A stretch of 64,000 nt of DNA. Source: Allobosea sp. Tri-44. Lineage in GTDB: Bacteria; Pseudomonadota; Alphaproteobacteria; Rhizobiales; Beijerinckiaceae. Location: positions 62,001-126,000 of the forward strand of contig NZ_NBDP01000005.1 in assembly GCF_004123845.1 (NCBI RefSeq), given 5' to 3'. This document shows, piece after piece, positions 9,364 through 18,395 of the stretch (position 1 is its first letter; every line of letters begins with the position of its first letter). The position numbers and the translations under genes were made by a program. A model generated the notes under the pieces. That model saw only the letters and a program-made list of their open reading frames with translations, ran no database searches and had not been told where the DNA came from.

Positions 9364-9894
9364 TCAGCCCGCCATGTGCCGCAGCCAGAGGGCGAGGTAG
9401 GCGCCCATCGAGGCGAGCGTCAAGGCCGCGACGATGATTTGCGCCGCTGGCATCACCGCGCCGGCGTCGATATCGAATGATTTCGAGCCGAGCACCAGCG
9501 CGGCGAAAACGAGTTGGGCGGCGGTGTTGAGCTTGCTGACGACGATTGGCGCGATCGTCACCGGCTTTTCCATCACCCAGGACAGTATCACTGCGGTGAC
9601 AATCATCAGGTCGCGCGAGACCACCACGATCACCAGCCAGATCGGGATGATGCCGACGATGGCGAGCGTGATGTAGATCGAGACGATCAGTGCCTTGTCG
9701 GCAAGCGGATCGAGATAGGCGCCGAGCTCGCTCCTCATGTCGAAGCGCTTGGCGATGAAACCGTCGATGGCGTCGGAAACCCCGGCCGCGACGAAGAGGA
9801 AGAAGGCCTCGTCCCAGCGGGCATTGACGATCATGACGATCACCAGCGGCACCAGGATCAGGCGGCCGATCGTGATCAGGTTCGGAAGCGTCAT
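9364..9894 (-). CDS. CDP-alcohol phosphatidyltransferase (PgsA-like)
   Basis: A 176-residue membrane enzyme. The family signature D-G-x2-A-x-R-x8-G-x3-D-x3-D is present around residues 38-60 ([11 protein letters not shown] ... G-A-Y-L-D-P-L-A-D), and four or more hydrophobic helices follow. Enzymes of this family condense CDP-diacylglycerol with an alcohol in membrane phospholipid synthesis; size and sequence are closest to glycerophosphate phosphatidyltransferase, but the acceptor alcohol is inferred. The ATG at 9894 gives M-T-L-P-N-L-I-T, the usual N-terminus. It is divergent from purM. Confidence 0.88.
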   Translation of the reverse strand: MTLPNLITIGRLILVPLVIVMIVNARWDEAFFLFVAAGVSDAIDGFIAKRFDMRSELGAYLDPLADKALIVSIYITLAIVGIIPIWLVIVVVSRDLMIVTAVILSWVMEKPVTIAPIVVSKLNTAAQLVFAALVLGSKSFDIDAGAVMPAAQIIVAALTLASMGAYLALWLRHMAG

Positions 9895-10029
9895 CGCGGG
9901 AGACCTGCCGAAAGAATCGCACCTCAAGGTAGAACATGGGCGGGAGAAGTGCGAAACGCTTTCGCGGAAGGGCTTGCCCCCCGCCCTGCCCTTGCCTATT
10001 CGCTCGCGAAGCAAAAGGAGCGAGTGCCG

Positions 10030-11100
10030 ATGACGAAACCGGGCGCCAACGGGCTGACCTATGCGCAGGCGGGTGTCGACATCGATGCCGGCAACGCCAT
10101 GGTCGACGCGATCAAGCCGCTGGTGCGCTCGACGCGCCGTCCTGGCGCCGACGCAGAGATCGGCGGCTTCGGTGGCCTGTTCGATCTGAAGGCGGCCGGC
10201 TTCAGCGATCCGATCCTGGTCGCGGCCAATGACGGCGTCGGCACAAAGGTCAAGATCGCGATCGAGAGCGGCCGGCATTCCACCATCGGCATCGACCTCG
10301 TCGCCATGTGCGTCAATGACCTCGTCGTGCAGGGCGCCGAGCCGCTGCTCTTCCTCGACTATTACGCCACCGGCAAGCTCGACCCGAAGGCCGGCGTCGA
10401 GATCGTCCGCGGCATCGCCGAGGGCTGCCGTCAGGCCGGCTGCGCCCTGATCGGGGGCGAGACCGCCGAGATGCCGGGCATGTATGCCGGCAACGACTAC
10501 GACCTCGCCGGCTTCGCCGTCGGCGCGGCCGAGCGCGGCACGCTGCTGCCGCGCGCCGATCTCGTGCCTGGCGACGTGGTGCTCGGCCTGCCGTCCTCCG
10601 GCGTGCATTCGAACGGCTATTCGCTGGTGCGCCGCATCGTCGCCCTCTCGGGCCTCGCCTGGGAGGCGCCCGCCCCATTCGCGCCGGAACAGACGCTGGC
10701 CGAGGCGCTGCTGGAGCCGACCCGGATCTATGTGAAGAGCCTGCTGCAGGCGCTGAAGGCGGCGCCCGGCATCAAGGCGCTGGCGCACATCACCGGCGGC
10801 GGTTTCCCCGACAACATCCCGCGCGTCCTGCCCGACGATCTCGGCGTCGCGATCGATCTGCCGGCGATCCTCGTGCCGCCCGTCTTCGGCTGGCTCGCCA
10901 AGGTCGGCGGCGTCGCCGAGCGCGAGATGCTGCGCACCTTCAACTGCGGCATCGGCATGATCGTCGTCGCAGAGGCCGCGCAGGCGGATGCCGTCATGGC
11001 GGCGCTGACCGAGGCCGGCGAAAAGCCGGTGCGGCTCGGCGAGGTCACGGCGCGCGGCGCGGCTGAAGCCGTCGCCTATCGCGGCAAGCTCGCCCTGTGA
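10030..11100 (+). CDS. purM: Phosphoribosylformylglycinamidine cyclo-ligase
   Basis: AIR synthetase of 356 residues, catalysing the ATP-dependent ring closure of FGAM to AIR in purine synthesis. [11 protein letters not shown] near the N-terminus, N-D-G-V-G-T-K around residue 74, the G-G-E-T-A-E-M-P segment and [12 protein letters not shown] are all intact family motifs. The ATG at 10030 is chosen because AGGAG at 10016-10020 sits 9 bp before it; a GTG at 10024 is too close. The stop overlaps the start of purN by 4 bp. Confidence 0.97.
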   Translation: MTKPGANGLTYAQAGVDIDAGNAMVDAIKPLVRSTRRPGADAEIGGFGGLFDLKAAGFSDPILVAANDGVGTKVKIAIESGRHSTIGIDLVAMCVNDLVVQGAEPLLFLDYYATGKLDPKAGVEIVRGIAEGCRQAGCALIGGETAEMPGMYAGNDYDLAGFAVGAAERGTLLPRADLVPGDVVLGLPSSGVHSNGYSLVRRIVALSGLAWEAPAPFAPEQTLAEALLEPTRIYVKSLLQALKAAPGIKALAHITGGGFPDNIPRVLPDDLGVAIDLPAILVPPVFGWLAKVGGVAEREMLRTFNCGIGMIVVAEAAQADAVMAALTEAGEKPVRLGEVTARGAAEAVAYRGKLAL

Positions 11101-11717
11101 GCACGGCGGCAAGGCGGACGCGGACCGCGATCCTGATCTCCGGGCGCGGCTCCAACATGGTCGCGCTGATCGAGGCGGCCAAAGCCGCCGATTTCCCGGC
11201 CGAGATCGTGCTCGTCGCCGCCAATCGGCCGGAGGCCGGCGGATTGGAGCGGGCCGCCGCCGCCGGCATCGCCACGGCCAGCGTCGACCACCGTCCTTTC
11301 GGCAAGGACCGCGAGGCCTTCGAGCGCGCGCTGGACGAGGTGCTGCGAGCCAACCAGATCCAGCTCATCGCGCTCGCCGGCTTCATGCGGGTGCTGACGC
11401 CCTGGTTCGTGACGCGCTGGCAGGGCCGGCTGATCAACATCCACCCGTCGCTGCTGCCCGATTTCCGCGGCACGCACACCCATGCCCGAGCGCTGGAAGC
11501 GGGTGTCGCCGAGCACGGCTGTACGGTTCATTTCGTCGTGCCCGAGCTCGATGCCGGCCCGACCATCCTGCAGGCGAAGGTGCCGGTCCTGTCCGGCGAC
11601 GACGAGGCAAGCCTGTCGGCGCGCGTGCTGGAGCAGGAGCATAGGATCTACCCGCAGGGGCTGGCGCTTGTGGCGTCCGGAGCGGCCAAGCTGGACGAGG
11701 TGGCGGCTGGCGCCTGA
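11097..11717 (+). CDS. purN: Phosphoribosylglycinamide formyltransferase
   Basis: GAR transformylase of 206 residues that uses 10-formyl-THF to formylate GAR. The nucleotide loop is I-S-G-R-G-S-N-M (14-21). The catalytic triad N114, H116 and D152 is seen in I-N-I-H-P-S-L-L-P and P-E-L-D-A-G-P, matching N106/H108/D144 of E. coli PurN shifted by the longer N-terminus. It starts with GTG in a GTGA overlap with the purM stop, so the two are translationally coupled. Confidence 0.96.
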   Translation: MSTAARRTRTAILISGRGSNMVALIEAAKAADFPAEIVLVAANRPEAGGLERAAAAGIATASVDHRPFGKDREAFERALDEVLRANQIQLIALAGFMRVLTPWFVTRWQGRLINIHPSLLPDFRGTHTHARALEAGVAEHGCTVHFVVPELDAGPTILQAKVPVLSGDDEASLSARVLEQEHRIYPQGLALVASGAAKLDEVAAGA

Positions 11718-11726
11718 AGCTCCAGC

Positions 11727-11834
11727 CGTCATTCTCGGCCGGAACAAAGCGGATAGCCGAGAATCTCAGGACCAGAAGGCCCGGATCAATGCCTCCTTCG
11801 GCCTGAGATGCCTGGGCCAAGCCCGAGCATGACG
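11727..11834. repeat. Intergenic palindromic repeat (CGTCAT...ATGACG type)
   Basis: The 129-bp spacer between purN and the WYL gene is nearly filled by an element bounded by CGTCAT (11727-11732) and ATGACG (11829-11834). It contains two nested inverted repeats: ATTCTCGGC (11731-11739) with GCCGAGAAT (11756-11764), and ATCTCAGG (11763-11770) with CCTGAGAT (11802-11809). It lies between convergent genes. Similar elements occur at 19426, 51687, 54156 and 60459. Confidence 0.65.
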
Positions 11835-11846
11835 AGCTTGACCCGC

Positions 11847-12593
11847 CTACTGCACCGCCTCCGGCTCGCTCTGCAGGCTTGACTGCTCCATCGCCCGCCG
11901 CGACGCGGCCTCCTGCTCCTCCTTCTGCCAGCGCCGGAACAGGTCGGCGCGGCGGGCCGGATAGCGCTCCTCGCGGGCGGTGAGCTCGGCGATGCGGTCG
12001 GTGCGGAAATGGCGGAAGGCCTGCCGGAGCTCGCACCAGGCGATGACGACGCGAACCCGGTCGAAGAAGGTCATGCCGATCGGCCAGATCATCCGCCGCG
12101 ATTCGGCACCAGCCTCGTCGCGATAGGCGATGTCGAGCTTGCGACCGTTGCGGATAGCCGCACGGATGGCAGCGGCATCGACCTGGTCGACGATCGCGGA
12201 ATCCTTGCAGTAGGCCGGCGCGAACAACGCGCCGTCGAGCAGGATCGGCCGCAGATGCGGCGGCAGCACCGCCGCGACCTTGGCGACGACGTCCTCGGCG
12301 GCGCGCGCCAAAGTCGGGTCGGCGCGCTCGGAGAGCCAGCGCATGCCGACGAGCACCGCCTCGATCTCGTCGGGCGAGAACATCAAGGGCGGCAGGTCGA
12401 AGCCGGCGTCGAGGACATAGCCGATGCCGGCCTCGCCGCGCACCGGCACGCCCTGGCGCAGCAAAGCGGCGATATCGCGATAGACGGTGCGGACCGAGAC
12501 ATCGAGCTCGGAGGCGAGCGTCTCGGCGGTGACGGGGCGACGCCGGCGGCGCAGTCCCTGAATCAGATCGAGCAAGCGTTCAGCGCGCTGCAT
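11847..12593 (-). CDS. YafY-type HTH-WYL transcriptional regulator
   Basis: A 248-residue regulator with an N-terminal winged helix (residues about 1-65, E-L-D-V-S-V-R-T-V-Y-R-D-I) of the HTH_11 type and a C-terminal WYL sensor domain (about 135-220, including R-R-M-I-W-P-I-G-M and the H-F-R-T-D-R-I strand). WYL proteins sense small ligands or single-stranded nucleic acid; those of this YafY type usually sit next to one enzyme gene they control. The ATG at 12593 was chosen because it starts the winged helix (M-Q-R-A-E-R-L-L); a start at 12653 would lie inside the operator palindrome. It is divergent from a GST gene. Confidence 0.9.
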   Translation of the reverse strand: MQRAERLLDLIQGLRRRRRPVTAETLASELDVSVRTVYRDIAALLRQGVPVRGEAGIGYVLDAGFDLPPLMFSPDEIEAVLVGMRWLSERADPTLARAAEDVVAKVAAVLPPHLRPILLDGALFAPAYCKDSAIVDQVDAAAIRAAIRNGRKLDIAYRDEAGAESRRMIWPIGMTFFDRVRVVIAWCELRQAFRHFRTDRIAELTAREERYPARRADLFRRWQKEEQEAASRRAMEQSSLQSEPEAVQ

Positions 12594-12645
12594 GGCGAGG
12601 TTCCGCTTATGAGAAGATGGCGTAAGCTGATCTTGCTCTACTCGC

Positions 12646-12664
12646 CCTGACATTAAATGTCAGG
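12646..12664. promoter_or_regulatory. Palindromic operator between WYL regulator and GST
   Basis: CCTGACATTAAATGTCAGG is a perfect inverted repeat with 9-bp arms around one central base. The TGACA...TGTCA core is the type of site bound by YafY/WYL regulators of the Rhizobiales, and it sits midway between the two divergent genes, 48 bp before the GST start. Confidence 0.65.
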
Positions 12665-12712
12665 AGCGTGGCAGCAGTGCATGCTGCATACCGAACACGG
12701 GGAAGATGAGAA

Positions 12713-13432
12713 ATGCTGGAGCTTCACGTGTTCGGGCCTGCCTTCGGCCAACCCGACCCGAGCCCGTTCTGCATGAAGGGCATCATACTGATGGAGATGT
12801 CCGGCCTGCCCTATCGTCGGGTTCGCGGCAATCTGCAGAAGGCGCCGAAGGGCAAGTTCCCGGTGCTGCACGACGGCGACAAGGTCATCCCCGACACGAC
12901 CTTCATCCGACTGCATCTTGAACAGGCGCACGGGGTCGACTTCGACAAGGGCCTGTCGGCCGAGCAGCGCGGCACAGCCTGGGCCGTCGAGAAGATGCTC
13001 GAAGACCACATGTACTGGATGGTGGTGCAGGAACGCTGGGCCAATCCCGCCAATTTCGACCGCGGGCCGCGGCGCTTCTTCGATGCCGTGCCGGCGCCGT
13101 TGCGGCCGCTGGCCGTCGCCATGATCAAGCGCCAGGTCCGCCGCAGCCTGCATGGTCACGGCATGGGCCGGCACAGCGACGTGGAGCGGCTCGCACTGGC
13201 AAAGCGGGCGCTGGAGGCGCTCGCCGGCATTCTCGGCGGGAAGCCTTACCTCACCGGTCCAGACCCAAGCGGTGCCGACGCGACGTTCGGCGCCTTCATG
13301 ATCGCCGGGCTTTGCGAGGTCTTCGACTCGCCCCTGCGTGGCGCGCTGCAGGAGCACGCCAATCTGGTCGCCTATGCCGGCCGGATGCGCGAGCGCTACT
13401 TCAACGCCGATGCAGCGGGCGCGGCATCATGA
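12713..13432 (+). CDS. Glutathione S-transferase family protein
   Basis: A 239-residue protein with an N-terminal thioredoxin-like domain (residues 1-80; S-P-F-C-M-K-G at 17-23 in the position of the active-site Cys/Ser loop, and G-K-F-P-V-L-H-D-G-D-K-V-I-P-D-T-T-F as the glutathione-binding cis-Pro and Asp-Thr segment) and an all-helical C-terminal domain. It resembles the metaxin-like or failed-axon-like GSTs that conjugate or carry glutathione. It is divergent from the WYL regulator, which probably controls it through the palindrome at 12646-12664. The substrate is unknown. Confidence 0.85.
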   Translation: MLELHVFGPAFGQPDPSPFCMKGIILMEMSGLPYRRVRGNLQKAPKGKFPVLHDGDKVIPDTTFIRLHLEQAHGVDFDKGLSAEQRGTAWAVEKMLEDHMYWMVVQERWANPANFDRGPRRFFDAVPAPLRPLAVAMIKRQVRRSLHGHGMGRHSDVERLALAKRALEALAGILGGKPYLTGPDPSGADATFGAFMIAGLCEVFDSPLRGALQEHANLVAYAGRMRERYFNADAAGAAS

Positions 13433-13444
13433 GCCGCGCTGTGC

Positions 13445-13807
13445 TCAGGGCCGCTTCAGCTTGCAACGGTCGATGAAGTCGTAGCCCTTCTCGCGGGCCG
13501 TATCGTTGAAATAGCCGGTGTCGCGGAAAGCCTGGATCTCATCCTTGGTCATGGCGTTGACCGTGCCCTTGGCGTAGCAGCTGCAAGGGGTGTGCACCGC
13601 CTCGCGCGTCGTGCTCATCAGCCGCGACTGGGTGATCAGGCAGGCGTCGAAGGCGCGCAGCTGGATCATATAGGGCGTCAGGTTCTTCGCCGTCGGGTCC
13701 GGCGGCGGCAGTGCGCTCGTGCTGCCGGCGGCCATCGCCGCACCGGCAGACATCAACAGGGACAATCCCGCGGCCCAGACGACCGCCCCAACCTGCCGCT
13801 TCATCAT
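13445..13807 (-). CDS. Small exported cysteine-containing protein of unknown function
   Basis: A 120-residue protein starting M-M-K-R-Q with a clear signal peptide: two basic residues, a hydrophobic stretch to about residue 20, and a probable cleavage site after A-G-A-A-M-A-A. The mature part has four cysteines (56, 75, 77, 115), likely two periplasmic disulfides, including C-S-C. I do not recognise a characterised family. It lies 122 bp downstream of the molybdopterin oxidoreductase on the same strand and ends 12 bp from the convergent GST gene. A start a few codons longer is possible. Confidence 0.75.
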   Translation of the reverse strand: MMKRQVGAVVWAAGLSLLMSAGAAMAAGSTSALPPPDPTAKNLTPYMIQLRAFDACLITQSRLMSTTREAVHTPCSCYAKGTVNAMTKDEIQAFRDTGYFNDTAREKGYDFIDRCKLKRP

Positions 13808-13929
13808 CACTTGCGTTGTCCGTTTCCGCGGCTGAGCCCGGGGAGACTCCCGAATCTCCCCTCGACAGGCTGTACCGTCGCGCGGCGCGGATCGTCCACA
13901 GCGGCATCTAAAAAGCAATGACGCAAAGG

Positions 13930-16020
13930 TCACACCGCCTTGCGAATCCAGACCTTGTTGTCGTGGAAGGCGGCACCGCCATAGGGCGCCGGTGAATCCG
14001 CACCGGTGATGGTGTTGATGCCACGGCCGCCGCGATGGGCGCCGTTCGGCCAGATCGACTCGGCGATGACGACGCCGCGCACCAACCCATCGAACAACAC
14101 CGCGTCGAGCTCGACCGTGCCGCGCCGGTTGCCGACGGTGACATGATCGCCGGCGGCGATGCCGAGCCCGGCCGCATCCTCCGGGTGCAGCATCAGCGTC
14201 GGCGCGCCCTCCTTCTTCCTGGCGGTCGGCGTCTCGGTGAAGCTCGAGTTCAGGAAATTGCGCGCCGGGCTGGTGGCGAGCCGGAAAGGATGCTCCTCGT
14301 CGGCCGCTTCGATCACACCCCAATGATCGGGCAGTGCGGGCAGCGCCTCGTGCGGGCCGACGAGGCCGGCATTGCTGTTCGGGACCTTGGTCCAGTCCAG
14401 CTTGAAGCGGAACTTGCCGTCGCGCCAGCCGAAGCCGTTGAGATAATGCGCCGTCTCAAAATCCGGCTGCACGTCGAGGAAATCATTGGCGACCAGCTCT
14501 TCGAGCGTGCCGCGACCGGTCTCCTGCAGGGTCCAGTCGACAATCTCGCGCGGCGTCATCGTGAAACCGCGGTGCTCGGCGCCGAGACGCTGCGACAGGG
14601 CGCAGATCACCTCGTGGTTCGACCGGCATTCGCCCGGCGGATCGACGAGCTTGCCGCCCCACATGATGTGCTGGTGGCCGCCGCCCTGATAGAGGTCGTC
14701 ATGCTCCATGAACTGCGTCGCCGGCAGCACGATATCGGCCATCAGCGCGGTCTCGGTCATGAACTGCTCGTGCACGACGGTGAAGAGGTCGTCGCGGGCA
14801 AAGCCGCGCTTCACCAGCTCCTGCTCGGGCGCGACAGTGACGGGATTGGTGTTCTGGATGAACAGCGCCCTCACCTGCCCGCCCTCGCGCAACGCCTCGG
14901 CATCGCCGGTCAGCACGCGCCCGATCTGCGACTGGTCGAGCTGGCGCACGCTGCGGTCGATCTTGTCGAGGCCCTCGATCAGGCCCTTGCGCCATTTGTA
15001 GATGCCGCTGTTCGAGTGGAAGGCGCCGCCGCCCTCATACTGCCAGGCGCCGGTGACGGTCGGAATGCAGGAGGCGGCGTGGATGTTGACCGCCCCGTTG
15101 CGCTGACGGGCGAAGCCGTAGCCGAGCCGGAAGAAGCTCTTCTTGCGCGTGCCGACCAAGGCCGCGAATTCCTCGATCTCGGCGATTGAGAGGCCGGTGA
15201 TCGCCGCCGCCCATTCCGGCGTGCGGGTCGCAAGATGCGCTTCGAGCTCGTCCGGCACATCGGCAAAGCGGGCGAGGTAATCGCGATCGGCGTGGCCATC
15301 GCGGAACAGCACATGCATGACGGCGCAGGCGAGCGCACCATCCGTGCCCGGCTTGAGCACGAGGGCAAGATCGGCCTGGTCGAGCGTGGCATTGCGATAA
15401 ATGTCGATCGCGACGATCTTGGCCCCGCGCTCCTTCCGCGCCTTGACGGCGTGATGCATGACGTTGACCTGGGTGTGCACGGCATTGGTGCCCCAGATCA
15501 CGACGCAATCCGACTTCGCCATCTCGCGTGGGTCCGGCCCGGCGAGCTTGCCGGTGCCGGCAATGAAGCCGGTCCAGGCCGTGGTGGTACAGATCGTCGA
15601 GTACTGGCCGGAATAGCGCTTGGCATGGCGCAGGCGATTGATGCCGTCGCGCATCACCAACCCCATGGTGCCGGCATAATAGTAGGGCCAGACCGCCTCG
15701 GCGCCGTGCTCGGCCTCGATCGCCAAGAAGCGCCCTGCGATCTCGTCGAGAGCCTCGTCCCAGGAGATGCGCTCGAAAGCGCCGGAGCCCTTCGGCCCGA
15801 CGCGCCGTAGCGGATAGAGCAGCCGGTCGGGATGATGGATGCGCTCGGCGTAGCGGGCGACCTTCGCGCAGATCACGCCATCGGTGTAGCTCTGGCGCTT
15901 GTTGCCGCGGACCCGGCCGATCGTCTTGCCGTCGATGACCTCGACCTCGAGCGAACAGGCCGAGGGGCAGTCATGCGGGCAGACCGAGGAGAGGCGCGCG
16001 ATGCGGGGAAGCTCTGTCAT
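13930..16020 (-). CDS. Molybdopterin-dependent oxidoreductase with [4Fe-4S] site
   Basis: A 696-residue DMSO-reductase-superfamily enzyme. The N-terminus carries the Cys motif for an FS0 cluster: C14-x3-C18-x3-C22-x28-C51. C143 in Y-S-T-I-C-T-T-T-A-W-T-G is the likely molybdenum ligand by position (inference). The C-terminal molydopterin-binding domain starts near residue 585. No Tat signal is seen, so it is probably cytoplasmic. No electron-transfer or membrane subunit is adjacent. The substrate cannot be told; relatives reduce or oxidise formate, thiosulfate, polysulfide or S/N-oxides. Dependence on molybdenum links it loosely to the mod locus 20 kb away. Confidence 0.88.
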   Translation of the reverse strand: MTELPRIARLSSVCPHDCPSACSLEVEVIDGKTIGRVRGNKRQSYTDGVICAKVARYAERIHHPDRLLYPLRRVGPKGSGAFERISWDEALDEIAGRFLAIEAEHGAEAVWPYYYAGTMGLVMRDGINRLRHAKRYSGQYSTICTTTAWTGFIAGTGKLAGPDPREMAKSDCVVIWGTNAVHTQVNVMHHAVKARKERGAKIVAIDIYRNATLDQADLALVLKPGTDGALACAVMHVLFRDGHADRDYLARFADVPDELEAHLATRTPEWAAAITGLSIAEIEEFAALVGTRKKSFFRLGYGFARQRNGAVNIHAASCIPTVTGAWQYEGGGAFHSNSGIYKWRKGLIEGLDKIDRSVRQLDQSQIGRVLTGDAEALREGGQVRALFIQNTNPVTVAPEQELVKRGFARDDLFTVVHEQFMTETALMADIVLPATQFMEHDDLYQGGGHQHIMWGGKLVDPPGECRSNHEVICALSQRLGAEHRGFTMTPREIVDWTLQETGRGTLEELVANDFLDVQPDFETAHYLNGFGWRDGKFRFKLDWTKVPNSNAGLVGPHEALPALPDHWGVIEAADEEHPFRLATSPARNFLNSSFTETPTARKKEGAPTLMLHPEDAAGLGIAAGDHVTVGNRRGTVELDAVLFDGLVRGVVIAESIWPNGAHRGGRGINTITGADSPAPYGGAAFHDNKVWIRKAV

Positions 16021-16246
16021 GCTCCCTTCCTAGAACAGGTCCAGTGTCGGCGGAAGCGGGGCGGTTGCATTGTCAGGCTGCAACCGGGCAAGGTGCCCGC
16101 ATCCGGCGGCTGGGGATTCGGCCGGGCCATCAGCCATACGAGCAGCGTTGTCGCAGGCAGCCGCTCGTCAACTCCGGATTAAGACTAATGATTCAGTTTG
16201 ACCGCATCCGAGTAGTCCAAGGCGCCATGGCGCCGGAGTTCTGACG

Positions 16247-17071
16247 ATGCGTTGCGTTGCGTTCCTTGCCGGCCTTGCGGCCGTGTGCCTGTCCCTTGCG
16301 CTGGCTGCCCCTGCGCAGGCGCAATCGCCCCAGTACAGCCAGTACACCTCGCCCCAGCCGGTGCAGAACTGGCACCTGACGCTCGGCGCCGGCCTGCGCT
16401 ACCAGCCCGATTATATGGGCTCGAACGACTATGTCTTCCGCCCGCGACCGGTCATCTCGCTGGGCCGCGGCACCAAGAGCACCTGGTGGACCTCCGAGGA
16501 CGATGCGATCAGCATCGGCTTCTTCTCGGGCCAGGCCTGGCGCGTCGGCTTCTCCGGCAACCTGCTCTGGGAGCGCAAGGCCGACACCAACGTGGCCCTG
16601 CGCGTCATGGGCGTGCCGGATACCAAGTTCGGCGCCGAGGCCGGCGCTTTCGTCGAATTCTACCCGACCTCATGGATGCGCGCCCGCGTCGACCTGCGCC
16701 GCGGCATCGTCGCCCATGATGCGATGGTGGCGGAGGCCAAGGTCGACGTCTTCCAACGCATCGGCGCCTGGTCGCTCGGCGTCGGCCCGCGCATGACGAT
16801 CGTCGGCTCCGACTATATCCGCACCTATTTCGGCAGCACCGTTGCCGGCAATGGCGGCATCCTGCAGCGCTACAATGCCGGCGTGCACTCGGTCGGAGCG
16901 ATTGCGCAGGCGACCTATCACTGGTCCGACAAGCTGCAGACCACGGCTTATGTCGAGTACAAGCATCTCGTCGGCGACGCCGCCAAGGCTCCGATCGTCA
17001 AGGCTTTCGGCGACCGCGACTCCGTCACCTTCGGCATCTCGGCGAGCTACGCCTTCGACCTGGGCTTCTGA
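16247..17071 (+). CDS. MipA/OmpV-family outer-membrane protein
   Basis: A 274-residue protein with a signal peptide (M-R-C-V-A-F-L-A-G-L, cleavage likely after A-P-A-Q-A) followed by beta-strand-rich sequence that ends in the aromatic F-D-L-G-F, typical of an outer-membrane barrel. The W-H-L-T-L-G-A-G-L-R-Y-x-P-D-Y-x-G-S-N-D-Y segment near residues 43-62 is characteristic of MipA/OmpV (PF06629), proteins linked to the murein hydrolase MltA or to osmolarity-dependent pores. GGAG at 16235-16238 precedes the ATG, and a perfect palindrome GGCGCCATGGCGCC lies just upstream at 16221-16234. Confidence 0.85.
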   Translation: MRCVAFLAGLAAVCLSLALAAPAQAQSPQYSQYTSPQPVQNWHLTLGAGLRYQPDYMGSNDYVFRPRPVISLGRGTKSTWWTSEDDAISIGFFSGQAWRVGFSGNLLWERKADTNVALRVMGVPDTKFGAEAGAFVEFYPTSWMRARVDLRRGIVAHDAMVAEAKVDVFQRIGAWSLGVGPRMTIVGSDYIRTYFGSTVAGNGGILQRYNAGVHSVGAIAQATYHWSDKLQTTAYVEYKHLVGDAAKAPIVKAFGDRDSVTFGISASYAFDLGF

Positions 17072-17090
17072 CGCGCTCGGTCCGGCAAAC

Positions 17091-17121
17091 AAAAAAGGGC
17101 GGGTCCATCGGACCCGCCCTT
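17091..17121 (-). terminator. Intrinsic terminator of ndk
   Basis: AAGGGCGGGTCC (17095-17106) and GGACCCGCCCTT (17110-17121) form a 12-bp stem with a 3-nt loop. On the minus strand the stem is followed by six T residues (17096-17091), so it terminates leftward transcription from ndk; the convergent mipA transcript may also stop here. Confidence 0.9.
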
Positions 17122-17148
17122 CTCATTTCCAGGGAATGAGAAGCCGGC

Positions 17149-17571
17149 TCAGCCGACGATCTCGTTGCCCGCGAAGAACTGCGCGATCTCGATCGCGGCG
17201 GTCTCCGGCGCGTCCGAGCCATGCACGGTGTTCTCGCCGACCGACTGGGCGAAGAGCTTGCGGACGGTGCCGTCGGCGGCATTGGCCGGGTTGGTCGCGC
17301 CCATCACCTCACGGTACTTGGCGATGCCGTCCTCGCCTTCGAGGACCTGCACGACGACCGGGCCGGAGGTCATGAACTCGACGAGCTCGCCGAAGAAGGG
17401 CCGCTCCTTGTGGACGGCGTAGAAGGTCTGCGCCTGCTCCGTGGTCATCTGGATGCGCTTCTGCGCGACGATGCGCAGGCCGGCCTTCTCGATGACCGCG
17501 TTGACCGCGCCAGTGAGATTGCGCTTCGTCGCGTCGGGCTTGAGAATGGAGAAGGTACGCTGGACAGCCAT
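17149..17571 (-). CDS. ndk: Nucleoside-diphosphate kinase
   Basis: A 140-residue enzyme that phosphorylates NDPs from ATP through a phosphohistidine. The active-site histidine is H117 in the N-T-V-H-G-S-D motif, and K11 in L-K-P-D-A and the N-terminal F-S-I-L-K-P strand are conserved. Length is standard. It is monocistronic, convergent with mipA, and ends before a strong intrinsic terminator. Confidence 0.97.
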   Translation of the reverse strand: MAVQRTFSILKPDATKRNLTGAVNAVIEKAGLRIVAQKRIQMTTEQAQTFYAVHKERPFFGELVEFMTSGPVVVQVLEGEDGIAKYREVMGATNPANAADGTVRKLFAQSVGENTVHGSDAPETAAIEIAQFFAGNEIVG

Positions 17572-17783
17572 CGTTATTATCCTTGGGGCAAAACTGGGAA
17601 TGCGGCGCGCTTATAGCGGCGCCCTCCCCGTGCCACAAGGCTGAGGCGCACCTTGCGGGCTCAGGATCCGCCGTTATGATCTAGGCCATGATCGCCGCGA
17701 CGGCCCTCGTAATCCTGATGTCGACGCACCTGGAAGGGTGTGCGGGATCAGCATTGCGCTAAGCGCGCCGCGATCATCCCCCA

Positions 17784-17811
17784 CGAACCCTGCCGCGGCG
17801 AGCAGGGTTCG
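17784..17811. other. Hairpin in the ndk-GNAT intergenic region
   Basis: CGAACCCTGC (17784-17793) pairs with GCAGGGTTCG (17802-17811), giving a 10-bp stem with an 8-nt loop, 38 bp before the downstream ATG at 17850. No T-run follows. It is the only structured element I see in the 278-bp spacer 17572-17849, which holds no convincing gene. Confidence 0.4.
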
Positions 17812-17849
17812 ATGGAATTCAGCTCTCCCGGTTGCCTCGGAGAGCCGAC

Positions 17850-18392
17850 ATGACATTTGGAAGAGATGAGTATCCCGATCAGTTGGAACATCCGGCTGGT
17901 TCCAGCCAGCTATTGATCCGGGCTGTGTGTGGCGATGATCTGGAAGCGCTGACGGCGCTGGTCAATCTGCCGGGCTTTCGCGCCGGGACCTTGCGCCTGC
18001 CCTATCAAAGGGCTGAAGTGACGCGGCGCTGGCTGGAGGATCCGGATACCGAGGGGCTCAACATCGTCGCACTCCGCGACGGCGGGCTGATCGGCCAGGC
18101 CGGCTTTGCGCGCTATCGCGGCCGGCGGGCGCATGCCGGCTATATCGGCATCGGCGTGCATGACGATCATCACGGCACCGGCGTCGGCACGGCGCTGCTC
18201 GGCGAGATCGTCGACGCCGCGGACAATTGGTTCGGCCTGAAGCGGCTCGAGCTGACGGTCTACGCCGACAATGCGGCGGCGATCGCGCTCTACCGCAAGT
18301 TCGGCTTCGAACCGGAAGGGCTTCTGCGCGCCTACGCTTTCCGCGCCGGCGCCTATGCCGATGCGCTCACGATGGCGCGGCTGCGTGCCTGA
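17850..18392 (+). CDS. GNAT-family N-acetyltransferase
   Basis: A 180-residue acetyltransferase of the RimJ/speG-like branch. The acetyl-CoA pyrophosphate-binding loop is D-D-H-H-G-T-G-V-G-T-A-L around residues 109-120, and the C-terminal strand-turn-helix A-D-N-A-A-A-I-A-L-Y-R-K-F-G-F-x-x-E-G is intact. Acceptor unknown. The ATG at 17850 (CGGAGAG at 17838-17844) was chosen over a TTG at 17832. It ends only 3 bp from the convergent SEL1-type gene. Confidence 0.88.
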   Translation: MTFGRDEYPDQLEHPAGSSQLLIRAVCGDDLEALTALVNLPGFRAGTLRLPYQRAEVTRRWLEDPDTEGLNIVALRDGGLIGQAGFARYRGRRAHAGYIGIGVHDDHHGTGVGTALLGEIVDAADNWFGLKRLELTVYADNAAAIALYRKFGFEPEGLLRAYAFRAGAYADALTMARLRA

Positions 18393-18395
18393 ACC

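Noticed and set aside
9514..10029. N-terminal extension of the purM frame
   Set aside because: Antisense to the pgsA-like gene; purM has a clear SD and ATG at 10030 and a normal length from there.
17784..17811. tRNA-like end (GGTTCGA) in the ndk-GNAT spacer
   Set aside because: The rest of the cloverleaf is missing; it is only a 10-bp hairpin.
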